From assembly GCA_021372535.1 (NCBI GenBank), contig JAJFUH010000183.1, forward strand, positions 45,532-109,531: a DNA stretch of 64,000 nt, written 5' to 3'. This stretch comes from a bacterium. Lineage in GTDB: Bacteria > Latescibacterota > Latescibacteria > Latescibacterales > Latescibacteraceae. Positions 45,304 through 54,269 of this stretch are shown here, one piece after another. The notes under the pieces were generated by a model. That model was given only the letters and a program-made list of their open reading frames with translations, searched no databases and was not told the DNA's origin. The position numbers were made by a program, and so were the translations under genes. Position 1 is the stretch's first letter. Each line of letters starts with the position of its first letter.

Positions 45304-48300
45304 ATGAATATTTCCGGACGCTTGTCATGTGTTGTAATATGTTTCATTATTATCGTGGGATTTTTCCCCCGGAATGCCGTATATGCATATAAGGAGAACA
45401 ATGATTATATTCCCGGAGCCTTTCCGAAAAAACCTATTGAAAAAAATTTCACGATTCCGCTCGATCCACAGGAATTGATAGTTATCTACCCTGCTGCGGC
45501 AAAACCTCATGTTCAGGAAATGCAGGCTCTTCTGGCATCGAAATGCGGGAGCACAATCCCCTTCCGGTGCGCCGATGAACCGCTCGAAAACGAGCTCGGC
45601 CTCAAACACCTCATTATCATCGGGAATATTTCCGATAATCGCTATGCGCTCGATCTCTACAAACGCCGGTTCGCCTTTGCAGATGCGTATTTCCCTGGCG
45701 CCGGCGGAGTGATCGTTCATCCCGCCGCATCGATCTGGAATACCGGTCGGTCGGTCATGGTCATCGGAGTAAGCCGTGACGAGGACATCATGCCCGGTTT
45801 CGAGCAATTCGTAAACCTCATCGAACAGGGCGCATCGACCCTCGGAATAATGCACTATCTCAAGTCCGATCTTGAATTACCGAAACCTCCGGACAGTGTG
45901 GATTCAACTCTCGACAACGTGCGGCAGAACCTTCGAACCACCATGGCGCCCTATTGGAGCATAGCGAACTGGGGACTTTTGTACTTTCTCAGCGGTGATA
46001 AAAAATGGGCGGAGCATTTCCGCGATGGATTCTATCTGTGCCACGAACGCGCGGAAAAAACAGGGCAGTGGGTTCCAGAGGGATGGACGAATCTCTACTT
46101 CAACCTCTGGAAGATGGTGTATGCGTGGGAGCTGATCGATGACGATCCCTTTTTCACCCCCGCAGACCGGAAGATCATCGAAGAGGTTCTCTGGGGGTAT
46201 ATGACATTCGTCCGGTGGCTGCCCAACCTCGATGTACAGAATGCGCCCCTCGACGAGGGCAGGCAGAACCATACCACTTTTCTCGCTCTGAGCCTCTATT
46301 ACTCTCACCGGTATTTTACGGAGAAATATGATATCGCCGGTCTCGATTCGATGGTCGAGAAATACCGGCGTGCCTTCGACAGGGGGCAGGAGCACTCGTT
46401 CCGTCCCAATGACGACGCAGGAAATTATTTTTATCTCTCGCCGCTCCACCTGCTTACGTACGATATGTCGCGCGGCGATGATTCTTTCTGTTCGAGTAAC
46501 CGCCTTCGTTCGCTCATAGATCTCGTGACCGCAACAATCGACAACCGCCGTGATCCGGTGAGCCTGGGGGATGTGGGCGGATATTCCCACCGGGCTAAAG
46601 GTTCCGCGCGGGGCATGGAGCTCAAGTTTTACGGCATGGGTGCCTGGTTTTACGGTGATGGCCAGTATCAGTGGCTCTACAACTGGGGGTCGAAGGAACG
46701 GGTCATCAGCCTCGACACCATGAAAAGCGGCGACAAAAAAGGGGAAAACCCTATACAGATGCATTTCGGCGCCGACCGTGTTTTCTCCGTAGAGGACATG
46801 TACAGCGGAATATACGCTGTCGATATCCCTGAAGAAGAGCCGTCCCGGTTTGTCGGTGTGTTCCCCGTATTGCTCGATGAGGGAGCGCTCAGGTGGAGCT
46901 CCCTGCGGACTCAGAACATTGCGCACCTGTCTGTTAAAGCCGGACGTTATTCTGACAAGATATCGTACCGGTGGAATTTCGATCCTCAGGATGAATATAT
47001 GCTGCTCGATGGTATTTCCACCTTTTCGCATGGTCACCTTGACGGTAACACCATTTCCCGTCTTACCTGGAAAGACCGCATCTGGCTGTTTGACCTCGAT
47101 TATATCAAGTCCACTCCGAAGTACCATAACGGTGTCACCGTAACCCGTAACGGTATTCAGGAAGACCCGCCGCCTCTGACAGTACTGGACTGCGCCGGTG
47201 ATTTTGAAAAATTCGGTATTACACGCACGACTTCGCGGGATTATAACGGTGCAGACTGGGAGCGCACGATTATCTGGAGGAAGGGGAAGTATTTCCTGTT
47301 TCTCGACAGAATCAAAGCCCTCCGGGACGGCGATTTCCGGCTCGATGCCCGCTGGCGGACACGCGGTGATGTGGACCTCGCCGGAAACCTCCTCACCGTC
47401 CATCAGGGCGACAAGACCTTTTTCATAAAGAGCGCCGATGAAGCCGAACGCCGCCTGGAATATGAGGCCGATGGTTCCCGGAGCCGCTGGAACTACCCGT
47501 ACGGTAACGGAAAGACCACAATCAGCCATGCCCGCAGAGACATCACCATGACACCCGGTGATTCCTGGATATTTGCCAACCTCATGTACGCCGTTGACGA
47601 TTATGAGGAACTACCCCGGAATCTTTACAAGGTCGGGGAGGGGATGTATATCGTTGACGATTCCGAAAGCCCGGATCTTATCGGATTGAATGCCGATGCC
47701 CTTGCCGACGAGGGTGTCTATACCGATTGCAGCCTTTTTGTTCAGGATTCGCGGTACATCTGGCTGCTCGATACGACATTTCTCGGTTTCAGAAATTCAT
47801 ATATCGAAGCCCCCGGGAAGGTGCATTTCGAGATAAATTACCGGAGACGGACCGGGAAGCTCATCGTACCGGAGGAAAGTACGGGGACGTTTAAAATCCG
47901 TAACCTCGAATTCAGGGAAATCGGACCGCTGGAAGATGAAAAGAAAGATACAGTGCGTCTCGGGTCCGGCACGTATACCTTCAACTTCGATTTTACCTTT
48001 AAGGGTGATTTCTGGAAAAACCGCGTGCCGTTCATGTCGGTGACTTCGGCCGCAGAAAGAATCAATCCCGAATCCGGTCTTAAAAAGTTCGAAGATTTCG
48101 GAATCGAACGTATAAAAGAGTATGCGAGCGATGATTCTGTCACCGTTGTGTGCAGTGCGGGATTATCGGGTTATATAGCCGGTGACACGAAGGGCAGGGT
48201 AACCAGATATGATAAAAATGGTGGCCATGTTCTGTTTACTGTTCCTTCCAGTCGCCCAGTCACGTGCATGGCTGCCGCCGATGTGAACCATGATGGCTCC

Positions 48301-49242
48301 ATCGAGATTATCGCGGGTGATGACAGCGAGAATCTCTATTGTTTCGGTGAGAATGGTTCACAGCTCTGGACTCATAAGCTGACCATGTATTACGGTACCG
48401 ATGCGAATGCGGTCGATATAGTGGTCGGCGACATCGATGGTACGGGATCGTCCACCATCCTCGTTTCAACAGCCGGATGGAAACTGTATGCTTTCAAGCC
48501 TGATGGCTCTGTCCGGTGGGAATGTTTTACCTATTATCACCCCGAGACCCGTATCGGAATTCTCCGGCATCGCGACGGTAAGATATTTATTGCGGTCGGT
48601 ACGGAGTATCATACACCGCTCAATATGGTTTCACCGAAGGATGGCAAAGTGATATGGTACACATGGGAAGAGATGGGAAGCGAATTCCTGTCGGTGACCG
48701 ACTACTGCGGTTTTCACCTGACCGACATGGTGTTTGCCGATACGAACGGTGATGGGAATGAGGAAGTGGTTTTCGGCACAAAATATAACCGGATTTATGC
48801 TCTCGAGCCCGCAACCGGAAAAACACAGTGGAATGCCAACACCGGAGGAGAAGTGACTGTGATGAAAACGCTCACAACCTCCCATGACGGCATGACCGCC
48901 ATACTTGTGGGCACCGATGCCGGAGATATTATCCTCTATAACCTGAAGGGCGAGCGGATACGGGCAGTCAGCCTTGGCCGGGGTATTACTGATATAAAGG
49001 TGTTTCCGGCAACTCAGCACAGGCGAACCGATATCGCTGCGGGTACCGAAGACGGCAGGATTGTCGTTCTCGACGAGGATTTCCGGGTACGCGCCGGGCT
49101 GTCGCTCGAAAATGCCGCTGTCAAACAGATACTGGCCGGTGAATATGCCAGCGAGCAGTATGAATTTTCAGTGGTTACCGACCGCTCCATTCAGGTTATG
49201 AGCTATCACCCGTACTACCTGAAAAAATCGCGCCACTACTGA
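45304..49242 (+). CDS. Secreted heparinase II/III-like polysaccharide lyase with C-terminal beta-propeller
   Basis: A 1312-residue exported protein (signal peptide about 1-29, ending AVYAYK). Residues about 45-195 form an alpha/beta lead domain like those before some glycosidases (QELIVIYPAAAKPHVQE, HLIIIGNISDNRYAL). Residues about 200-480 are an alpha/alpha toroid (WGLLYFLSGDKKWAEHF, WTNLYFNLWKMVYAWELID, DEGRQNHTTFLALSLYYSHR). A heparinase II/III beta-sandwich follows, with HGHLDGN (576-582) and HNGV (608). From about 945 to the end are FG-GAP/PQQ-type propeller blades (AADVNHDGSIEIIAGD, VGDIDGTGSSTILVST). The polyanionic substrate is not known. Confidence 0.83.
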   Translation: MNISGRLSCVVICFIIIVGFFPRNAVYAYKENNDYIPGAFPKKPIEKNFTIPLDPQELIVIYPAAAKPHVQEMQALLASKCGSTIPFRCADEPLENELGLKHLIIIGNISDNRYALDLYKRRFAFADAYFPGAGGVIVHPAASIWNTGRSVMVIGVSRDEDIMPGFEQFVNLIEQGASTLGIMHYLKSDLELPKPPDSVDSTLDNVRQNLRTTMAPYWSIANWGLLYFLSGDKKWAEHFRDGFYLCHERAEKTGQWVPEGWTNLYFNLWKMVYAWELIDDDPFFTPADRKIIEEVLWGYMTFVRWLPNLDVQNAPLDEGRQNHTTFLALSLYYSHRYFTEKYDIAGLDSMVEKYRRAFDRGQEHSFRPNDDAGNYFYLSPLHLLTYDMSRGDDSFCSSNRLRSLIDLVTATIDNRRDPVSLGDVGGYSHRAKGSARGMELKFYGMGAWFYGDGQYQWLYNWGSKERVISLDTMKSGDKKGENPIQMHFGADRVFSVEDMYSGIYAVDIPEEEPSRFVGVFPVLLDEGALRWSSLRTQNIAHLSVKAGRYSDKISYRWNFDPQDEYMLLDGISTFSHGHLDGNTISRLTWKDRIWLFDLDYIKSTPKYHNGVTVTRNGIQEDPPPLTVLDCAGDFEKFGITRTTSRDYNGADWERTIIWRKGKYFLFLDRIKALRDGDFRLDARWRTRGDVDLAGNLLTVHQGDKTFFIKSADEAERRLEYEADGSRSRWNYPYGNGKTTISHARRDITMTPGDSWIFANLMYAVDDYEELPRNLYKVGEGMYIVDDSESPDLIGLNADALADEGVYTDCSLFVQDSRYIWLLDTTFLGFRNSYIEAPGKVHFEINYRRRTGKLIVPEESTGTFKIRNLEFREIGPLEDEKKDTVRLGSGTYTFNFDFTFKGDFWKNRVPFMSVTSAAERINPESGLKKFEDFGIERIKEYASDDSVTVVCSAGLSGYIAGDTKGRVTRYDKNGGHVLFTVPSSRPVTCMAAADVNHDGSIEIIAGDDSENLYCFGENGSQLWTHKLTMYYGTDANAVDIVVGDIDGTGSSTILVSTAGWKLYAFKPDGSVRWECFTYYHPETRIGILRHRDGKIFIAVGTEYHTPLNMVSPKDGKVIWYTWEEMGSEFLSVTDYCGFHLTDMVFADTNGDGNEEVVFGTKYNRIYALEPATGKTQWNANTGGEVTVMKTLTTSHDGMTAILVGTDAGDIILYNLKGERIRAVSLGRGITDIKVFPATQHRRTDIAAGTEDGRIVVLDEDFRVRAGLSLENAAVKQILAGEYASEQYEFSVVTDRSIQVMSYHPYYLKKSRHY

Positions 49243-49315
49243 TCGATATAAGTCGTAATTCGGAAAACCGGAATATGGTTTATAGTTTGTGGTCTATGGT
49301 TTGTGGTTATTTATT

Positions 49316-49524
49316 CCGGTTATCCAGTTTGATAAGCATAGAAAACTTTATTTAATCAGAATTGAAAATTTTTTTCGATAGTATGTGATCCCCCTGCCTA
49401 TGGCATCCCACCTTTTTAAAGGGGGAGCGGCTATTTGGGCACTTTCATCCCCCTTTCTATTATAAGGGGGAAACGGCGAAGCCGAGAGGGATCAATCTGT
49501 TAGCTGATTTAACTGGATAACCGG
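49316..49524. mobile_element. 209-bp element bounded by 14-bp inverted repeats (MITE-like)
   Basis: CCGGTTATCCAGTT (49316-49329) is repeated inverted as AACTGGATAACCGG (49511-49524). Inside are G/C-run hairpins (CCACCTTTTTAAAGGGGGA and CCCCCTTTCTATTATAAGGGGG) and no open reading frame of note. A transposase is absent. The rest of the gap 49243-49593 holds only a tatggtttgtggtt repeat fragment just upstream. Confidence 0.5.
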
Positions 49525-49593
49525 TTTTTAAAACTGCAACGTACCTGAATTTTTTACCATAAACGATAAACAAGAAACCAAGAAATCTCGTTT

Positions 49594-51741
49594 TTATTCT
49601 ATTTTCCATTCGTTGAGCGGCATGACGACATGATTGACCGTTATGCGTGATGGTTTGCCTCCGACACCAGACTTGCTGACAGCCCTGACGAGGAGCGTAT
49701 TCCTGCCGGGAACAAGAAGCCATGTCCACCGTTCTTCCGCCTGCTCCCAGCCGGTGTTGTCCACGTTTACTTCGTAATGGCTGAAATTGGGCGTATAGGT
49801 TTCGAATTCCATGAAAAGCCGGTCGTTTCCATATCCCTGGGTGATAGTCAGGTGGACGGTGTTCAGATCAGGCCACATGTCACGCGGCCGGTCAGTGTAC
49901 CAGTTGTACTGACCACGAGGAGGGGTTCTGTTGTCATACCAGTTGACATACCCCTGCCAGAAATATCCGCCGCCGTAATGGGACAATGGCCTCGGAAAGG
50001 GTTTTGAATAGAAATTGTTCCGGGGCATCATGCGCATGATCCGCGATTCCATGAAGCCGGTATAAGCATTCGCCTGATGATCGTGGTAGGTAAGCGAGCT
50101 CCGGATGATCGGTGGTTTGTCCTTCCTGTCCTTGAATGAATCGGTGCTGACACGGTAATCGGTTGCCCAGTCCATGGGTCGGTCAGGATAGAAGTAGTCG
50201 AGGTAACGGTTATGGAGTTCGAGGAAGCTCAGCGGTTCGCCGGTATGGATATCGCAGAGGATGTGATTCGGGAAAAACGCATCGAAATAAATCCACTTGC
50301 CGTACTCGTCATTCCAGACCTCGCACACCTCATGACCGTCCACGCCGATAAGCCGCCCCTGCCAGCCGTATACCATGCATAATCCGACAAAAAAGAGATT
50401 TTCCTGGATACACATTCCGCCCCCGCCTCCCTTGTTGACACGTTCCACAATCGAGAGAGCGTCCCACTCCGGATACTCGGGATTCGGAGGTGTCCACTGC
50501 CAGCGTTTCCGGGCGTAATCGAGCAGTTTCATCTGGGCTTCGAGCTCGGTGCGACTTCCGGCGATGACCTTGTCGAGATTTTCACGCTTCCGCAATGTCG
50601 TGAGCTCAGGTCTGTCCCATGGTTCCCATTCCCATGGTACCGAAGGATATTTAACCGGCGGATTGTCGATTTCGGTTACATGAATGTTCTTGTGGAGCGG
50701 CACGGGAAAGCTTTCTTCAAAATCCGCTGTAATGCGGGCGGATTTAATGACCGGGCTGACGAGCGGATTATCGGTTGAAAGAATAGCCTTGAACTGGAGA
50801 TACCGCCTGTTGAACACACCCCCGTCGATTTCAAGATCAACGGAGGGTCCGTTTCCGGCAGGTTCATAGGGCTCCCAGTTCTTCGAATACGGGCCCGGGC
50901 TTGTTCCTTTCCGGATATAAAGTGAGAGCGTCGAGCCCGGAGGAACTTCGGACATGACGGAGAATTTCAATTTCTTGATGGTCCTCATCTGCATGATGAC
51001 CGTATCGGAATCGCCTTTCCAGAGGTCGATAACCGGGCTTTCCAGCCATCCGGTTTTGACATGCCGTTCGAGACTTATCCGCACAGAGTATTCGGCGCGG
51101 AGCTTATTGTCGGCTCCGAAAGAACTTTTTTTCCATGATCTGCCGCCGTCGAAGGATTTATAGGAAGTTTCTCCGACAGACGTCGGGTCACCACCTCCTG
51201 CCTCGTATTCGTCTGCCCGCGCCAGCTGCAGTATCCAGCCCTCCTTTTCCGTTTGAGCCTCGGGGCAGGAGAGATCGATGACATTCTCTCCCTTCTTGAG
51301 CCATTCGACAGGAAATTCGATCCAGCGGACTGTTTCCCAGCCTTTCCGTTCAGTATTGTCGACCTGTGTCCGGTGCCCGTTAATTTCGCACGTAAGCGGA
51401 AATTTTGGATTACGGTTCGGGAAGAGATACAGCCAGGCTTTGTGCGCCCGTGGATCATCAATTGTCAGTACTTTCCGCGCCCTGTTTTTTCCCCAGACGC
51501 TGTCGATATAAATCCCTTTGTCGCTGGTGCCTGCTCCCGGGCTGTCGTTTTCGATGAGGTCCACGTTGAACAGGCACACGCCTCCGTCCGGATGTTTCAT
51601 GAGCATGTGCATGAATCCCGTGTCGTAGATCGTTTCCGCGTCGGCGCTCCATGTGACAGTCTCGATCTCCGCATGAACCGGAGCGATACTCACCATGAAG
51701 AACGCGACCGATTCCATCAATACAATCAATATTTTTCGCAT
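49594..51741 (-). CDS. Secreted transglutaminase-like protein, paralogue 1
   Basis: ATG 51741 (715 residues) is preferred to the longer in-frame start: it has a GGAG site eight bases away and opens a signal peptide (RKILIVLMESVAFF to APVHAE). The mature N-terminus begins the shared block VTWSADAETIYDTGFMHML. A jelly-roll region (about 60-180) and further beta domains precede the transglutaminase core: Cys444 in GGGGGMC, His470 in GHEVCEVWNDEYGKW and Asp487 in YFDA, an intact triad. The C-terminus is a beta domain with PNFSHYEVNVDNTGWEQ. It is the most divergent of four neighbouring paralogues (others at 51951, 54270, 58820). Confidence 0.82.
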   Translation of the reverse strand: MRKILIVLMESVAFFMVSIAPVHAEIETVTWSADAETIYDTGFMHMLMKHPDGGVCLFNVDLIENDSPGAGTSDKGIYIDSVWGKNRARKVLTIDDPRAHKAWLYLFPNRNPKFPLTCEINGHRTQVDNTERKGWETVRWIEFPVEWLKKGENVIDLSCPEAQTEKEGWILQLARADEYEAGGGDPTSVGETSYKSFDGGRSWKKSSFGADNKLRAEYSVRISLERHVKTGWLESPVIDLWKGDSDTVIMQMRTIKKLKFSVMSEVPPGSTLSLYIRKGTSPGPYSKNWEPYEPAGNGPSVDLEIDGGVFNRRYLQFKAILSTDNPLVSPVIKSARITADFEESFPVPLHKNIHVTEIDNPPVKYPSVPWEWEPWDRPELTTLRKRENLDKVIAGSRTELEAQMKLLDYARKRWQWTPPNPEYPEWDALSIVERVNKGGGGGMCIQENLFFVGLCMVYGWQGRLIGVDGHEVCEVWNDEYGKWIYFDAFFPNHILCDIHTGEPLSFLELHNRYLDYFYPDRPMDWATDYRVSTDSFKDRKDKPPIIRSSLTYHDHQANAYTGFMESRIMRMMPRNNFYSKPFPRPLSHYGGGYFWQGYVNWYDNRTPPRGQYNWYTDRPRDMWPDLNTVHLTITQGYGNDRLFMEFETYTPNFSHYEVNVDNTGWEQAEERWTWLLVPGRNTLLVRAVSKSGVGGKPSRITVNHVVMPLNEWKIE

Positions 51742-51866
51742 TGAACACACTCCGGGAGAATTATTGCTCCGATGGTTAAATATGTAAAACCGAATCATAT
51801 AAGTTTTTAAAAATTACAAACACATAGATTCAGCTGAAAATTCCTCATAAAAAAGAGGGATGCCCG

Positions 51867-51905
51867 CCTCGCCGTCTCGTTGCTCTGTCGCAGCGGAGCG
51901 GGAGG
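51867..51905 (-). repeat. GC-rich short element, relative of the one at 16920-16953
   Basis: Read on the minus strand it gives CCTCCCGCTCCGCTGCGACAGAGCAACGAGACGGCG in pieces, matching TCCGCTGCGTCAGAGCGACA...GACGAG of the nested element. It lies between two of the transglutaminase-like genes. Confidence 0.5.
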
Positions 51906-51950
51906 ACAATGAATGGGGCTTCATCCCATCATCCAGATTATTATAACAGC

Positions 51951-54107
51951 CTATTTATAATTCATATAATCTGCAAGCGGCGCATCGGCATGATTGATTA
52001 CACACGTTGACGGCTTTCCTTTCGCGCCGAGTTTATTGACCGCACGTACGGCAATAGTGTTCCTCCCGGACTGGAGCAGCCATGTCCAGCGGTCGCCGAC
52101 CTTTTTCCAGCCGGTGTCGTCAACATTGACCTCGTAATGGCTGAAATTGGGTGTGTAGGTTTCAAACCTCAGGAAGAGACGGTCGTTGCCGAATCCCGTT
52201 GTCGCATCGACGTGCACCTTGTTGAGGTCGGGCCACATGTCGCGGGGACGGTCGGTCTGCCATGAGTATTTACGGTTCGGCGGCGTCCGGTTGTCGTACC
52301 AGTTGATATAGCCGTTCCAAGCCAGACAGCCGCTGTACCCGTGGGTCAGGGGCACCGGATACGGTTTCTCGTACCAGTTGTTTCGAGGCACCATGCGCAT
52401 GAACCCCGCATTGATCAGACCGGTGAATCCCTCCATCGGTCCGCCGTAAAACTTGTGCTGGGTGAGCGAGCCGCGTTTGACCGGGGGAAGATCGTTTTCC
52501 CGGAGCTTTTTCCAGTCGAACATATCGTTCATCCAGTCGAGGGTCTGTCCCGGGAAAAAGTAGTCGAGGTAACGTTTGTGGAGCTCGAGCATACCGAGCG
52601 GTTCACAGGTCACGGCATCGTAATTGTATTGATTCACATAATCGGCGTCGAGGAATATCCATTTGCCGTATTCATCGTTCCAGACCTCGACAACTTCGTG
52701 GATGGCGCAGTTGACAATCCGGGCCTGCCATCCGTACGCCATGCAGAGACCGCCGAGAACGCTGTTGAAATGGAGGCAGTAACCGCCCGCGCCCGCCTTG
52801 TCGATACGGTCGAGAATGCTCTTGGCATCCCATCCCGGAAACTCGGGCATCGGGTCGGAGTGGCGCCACCGTTTTGTAACATCGTCGAGAAGCTTCACCT
52901 GTGCATCGAACTGCGTTCTGCTTCCGGCAATGACCTCATCGAGATTTTCACGCTCCCTGATTTCTTTAAATTCGGGGCGGTCCCATTTTTCCCATTCCCA
53001 GTTCACCGATGAATATTTAATAGGCGGATTCTCATATTCGACTACATGGATGTTTTTATGGAGTGGGACGCGCTCGAACAGTTCAGCGGTCACCCGGGCT
53101 GATTTTATAATCGGGCTTTTCAGGGGATCGTCCGAATACAGAACGGCCTTAAACTGAACATACCGTCTGTTGAGATCGGCTCCACCGGTTTCAAAGTCAA
53201 GACGGGGAGTACTGCCGATGAACTGGTATGGTTCCCATTCATCCGAGAAGGGCTGCGGGTTTGTTCCCTTTCGAAAATAATACTCGATTCTGGTTCCTGC
53301 GGGGACTTCGGAATCGATGGTCAGTGTCATTTTCCCGATCTCACGGAGCGGTACGATAAAGCTGTCCGAGTCTCCTTTCCAGAGATCGATAACAGGGCTT
53401 TCCAGCCATCCCGAGCGGACAAATCGGTCGAGGCTGAGACGGATGCCGTACTCCGCCCTGTCTTTCTGTTCAGCTCCGAATGGGCTCTGTTTCCATGTTT
53501 TTCCACCATCGAAGGATTTAAAGGATGATTCACCGACATGGGCCGGATCGCCCCCGCCGTAAATGAATTCATCAGCCCGTGATATCTGGAGTTCCCATCC
53601 CTCTTTTTCGGTTTGAGCCTCCGGGCAATACAACTCAATGACATTCTTGCCCTTTTTAAGCCACTGTGCCGGAAATTCACTCCAGCGATACCATTCGACA
53701 TTTTTCGTGATATCCCATGTCGGAATCTGATTCTCGTTCCCGTTCACCGTGAACCTGAGGGGATATTTTCCTGACCGGTAATTGGGGAGCACGACAATCC
53801 ATGCCGAATATGCACGCGGATCATCGAGATACAGGATTTTTCGTGCCCTGAAAGCGCCCCAGATGGTATCGGTGTATACTCCTTTTTCACTCTGTCCAGA
53901 ACCGGGAGCATCGTTCTCGATGAGGTCCATGTTGAATAGACAGACGCCGCCATCAGGATTTTTCATGAGCATGTGCATAAACCCGGTGTCATACACCATT
54001 TCGGTGTCGCCGCCCCATGAAGTATGCACAGTATCAGCATGGAGTGATGCCAGTCCTGGGGACAGTATTAAAGAAAGGAAAAAGACTGTTTTTGTTAAGT
54101 GTTTCAT
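51951..54107 (-). CDS. Secreted transglutaminase-like protein, paralogue 2
   Basis: A 718-residue protein from ATG 54107 (GGGAG six bases upstream). The signal peptide covers about 1-24 (KTVFFLSLILSPGLASLHAD). The block TVHTSWGGDTEMVYDTGFMH follows. The core has Cys444 (AGAGGYC), His470 (AIHEVVEVWNDEYGKW) and Asp487 (FLDAD), so the triad is complete. The C-terminal 60 residues (VDDTGWKKVGDRWTWLL, then GRNTIAVRAVNKLGAKGKPS) differ from paralogue 3 at only about four positions, far closer than the rest of the two proteins. The target protein or peptide and the reaction (cross-linking, deamidation or proteolysis) are unknown. Confidence 0.82.
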   Translation of the reverse strand: MKHLTKTVFFLSLILSPGLASLHADTVHTSWGGDTEMVYDTGFMHMLMKNPDGGVCLFNMDLIENDAPGSGQSEKGVYTDTIWGAFRARKILYLDDPRAYSAWIVVLPNYRSGKYPLRFTVNGNENQIPTWDITKNVEWYRWSEFPAQWLKKGKNVIELYCPEAQTEKEGWELQISRADEFIYGGGDPAHVGESSFKSFDGGKTWKQSPFGAEQKDRAEYGIRLSLDRFVRSGWLESPVIDLWKGDSDSFIVPLREIGKMTLTIDSEVPAGTRIEYYFRKGTNPQPFSDEWEPYQFIGSTPRLDFETGGADLNRRYVQFKAVLYSDDPLKSPIIKSARVTAELFERVPLHKNIHVVEYENPPIKYSSVNWEWEKWDRPEFKEIRERENLDEVIAGSRTQFDAQVKLLDDVTKRWRHSDPMPEFPGWDAKSILDRIDKAGAGGYCLHFNSVLGGLCMAYGWQARIVNCAIHEVVEVWNDEYGKWIFLDADYVNQYNYDAVTCEPLGMLELHKRYLDYFFPGQTLDWMNDMFDWKKLRENDLPPVKRGSLTQHKFYGGPMEGFTGLINAGFMRMVPRNNWYEKPYPVPLTHGYSGCLAWNGYINWYDNRTPPNRKYSWQTDRPRDMWPDLNKVHVDATTGFGNDRLFLRFETYTPNFSHYEVNVDDTGWKKVGDRWTWLLQSGRNTIAVRAVNKLGAKGKPSTCVINHADAPLADYMNYK

Positions 54108-54196
54108 GATTGTCTCCCATATGACATGTATCGGTTGTTCAATTTCGAGCTCTCATCATGTACCATGCCCGAATACCTGATAGAATACGTTTTTCA

Positions 54197-54237
54197 TCCC
54201 TCTCCTGTTTACGGGAGAAGGACCGGGGGTGAGGGTA
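54197..54237. repeat. Dispersed GC-rich hairpin (CCCTCTCC...GGGTGAGGG type)
   Basis: CCCTCTCC then GGGAGAAGG and ACCGGGGGTGAGGGT form a compact stem with flanking complementary arms. It is a very common intergenic sequence type in bacteria. It sits in the 162-base gap between paralogues 2 and 3. Confidence 0.5.
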
Positions 54238-54269
54238 ATAATTCTATGAAACCGTATTTAAAAAGTTTC

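Noticed and set aside
51841..51950. Possible terminator between transglutaminase-like paralogues 1 and 2
   Set aside because: The GC-rich arms do not form a clean stem followed by a T run; the sequence is better explained as a copy of the short repeat element.
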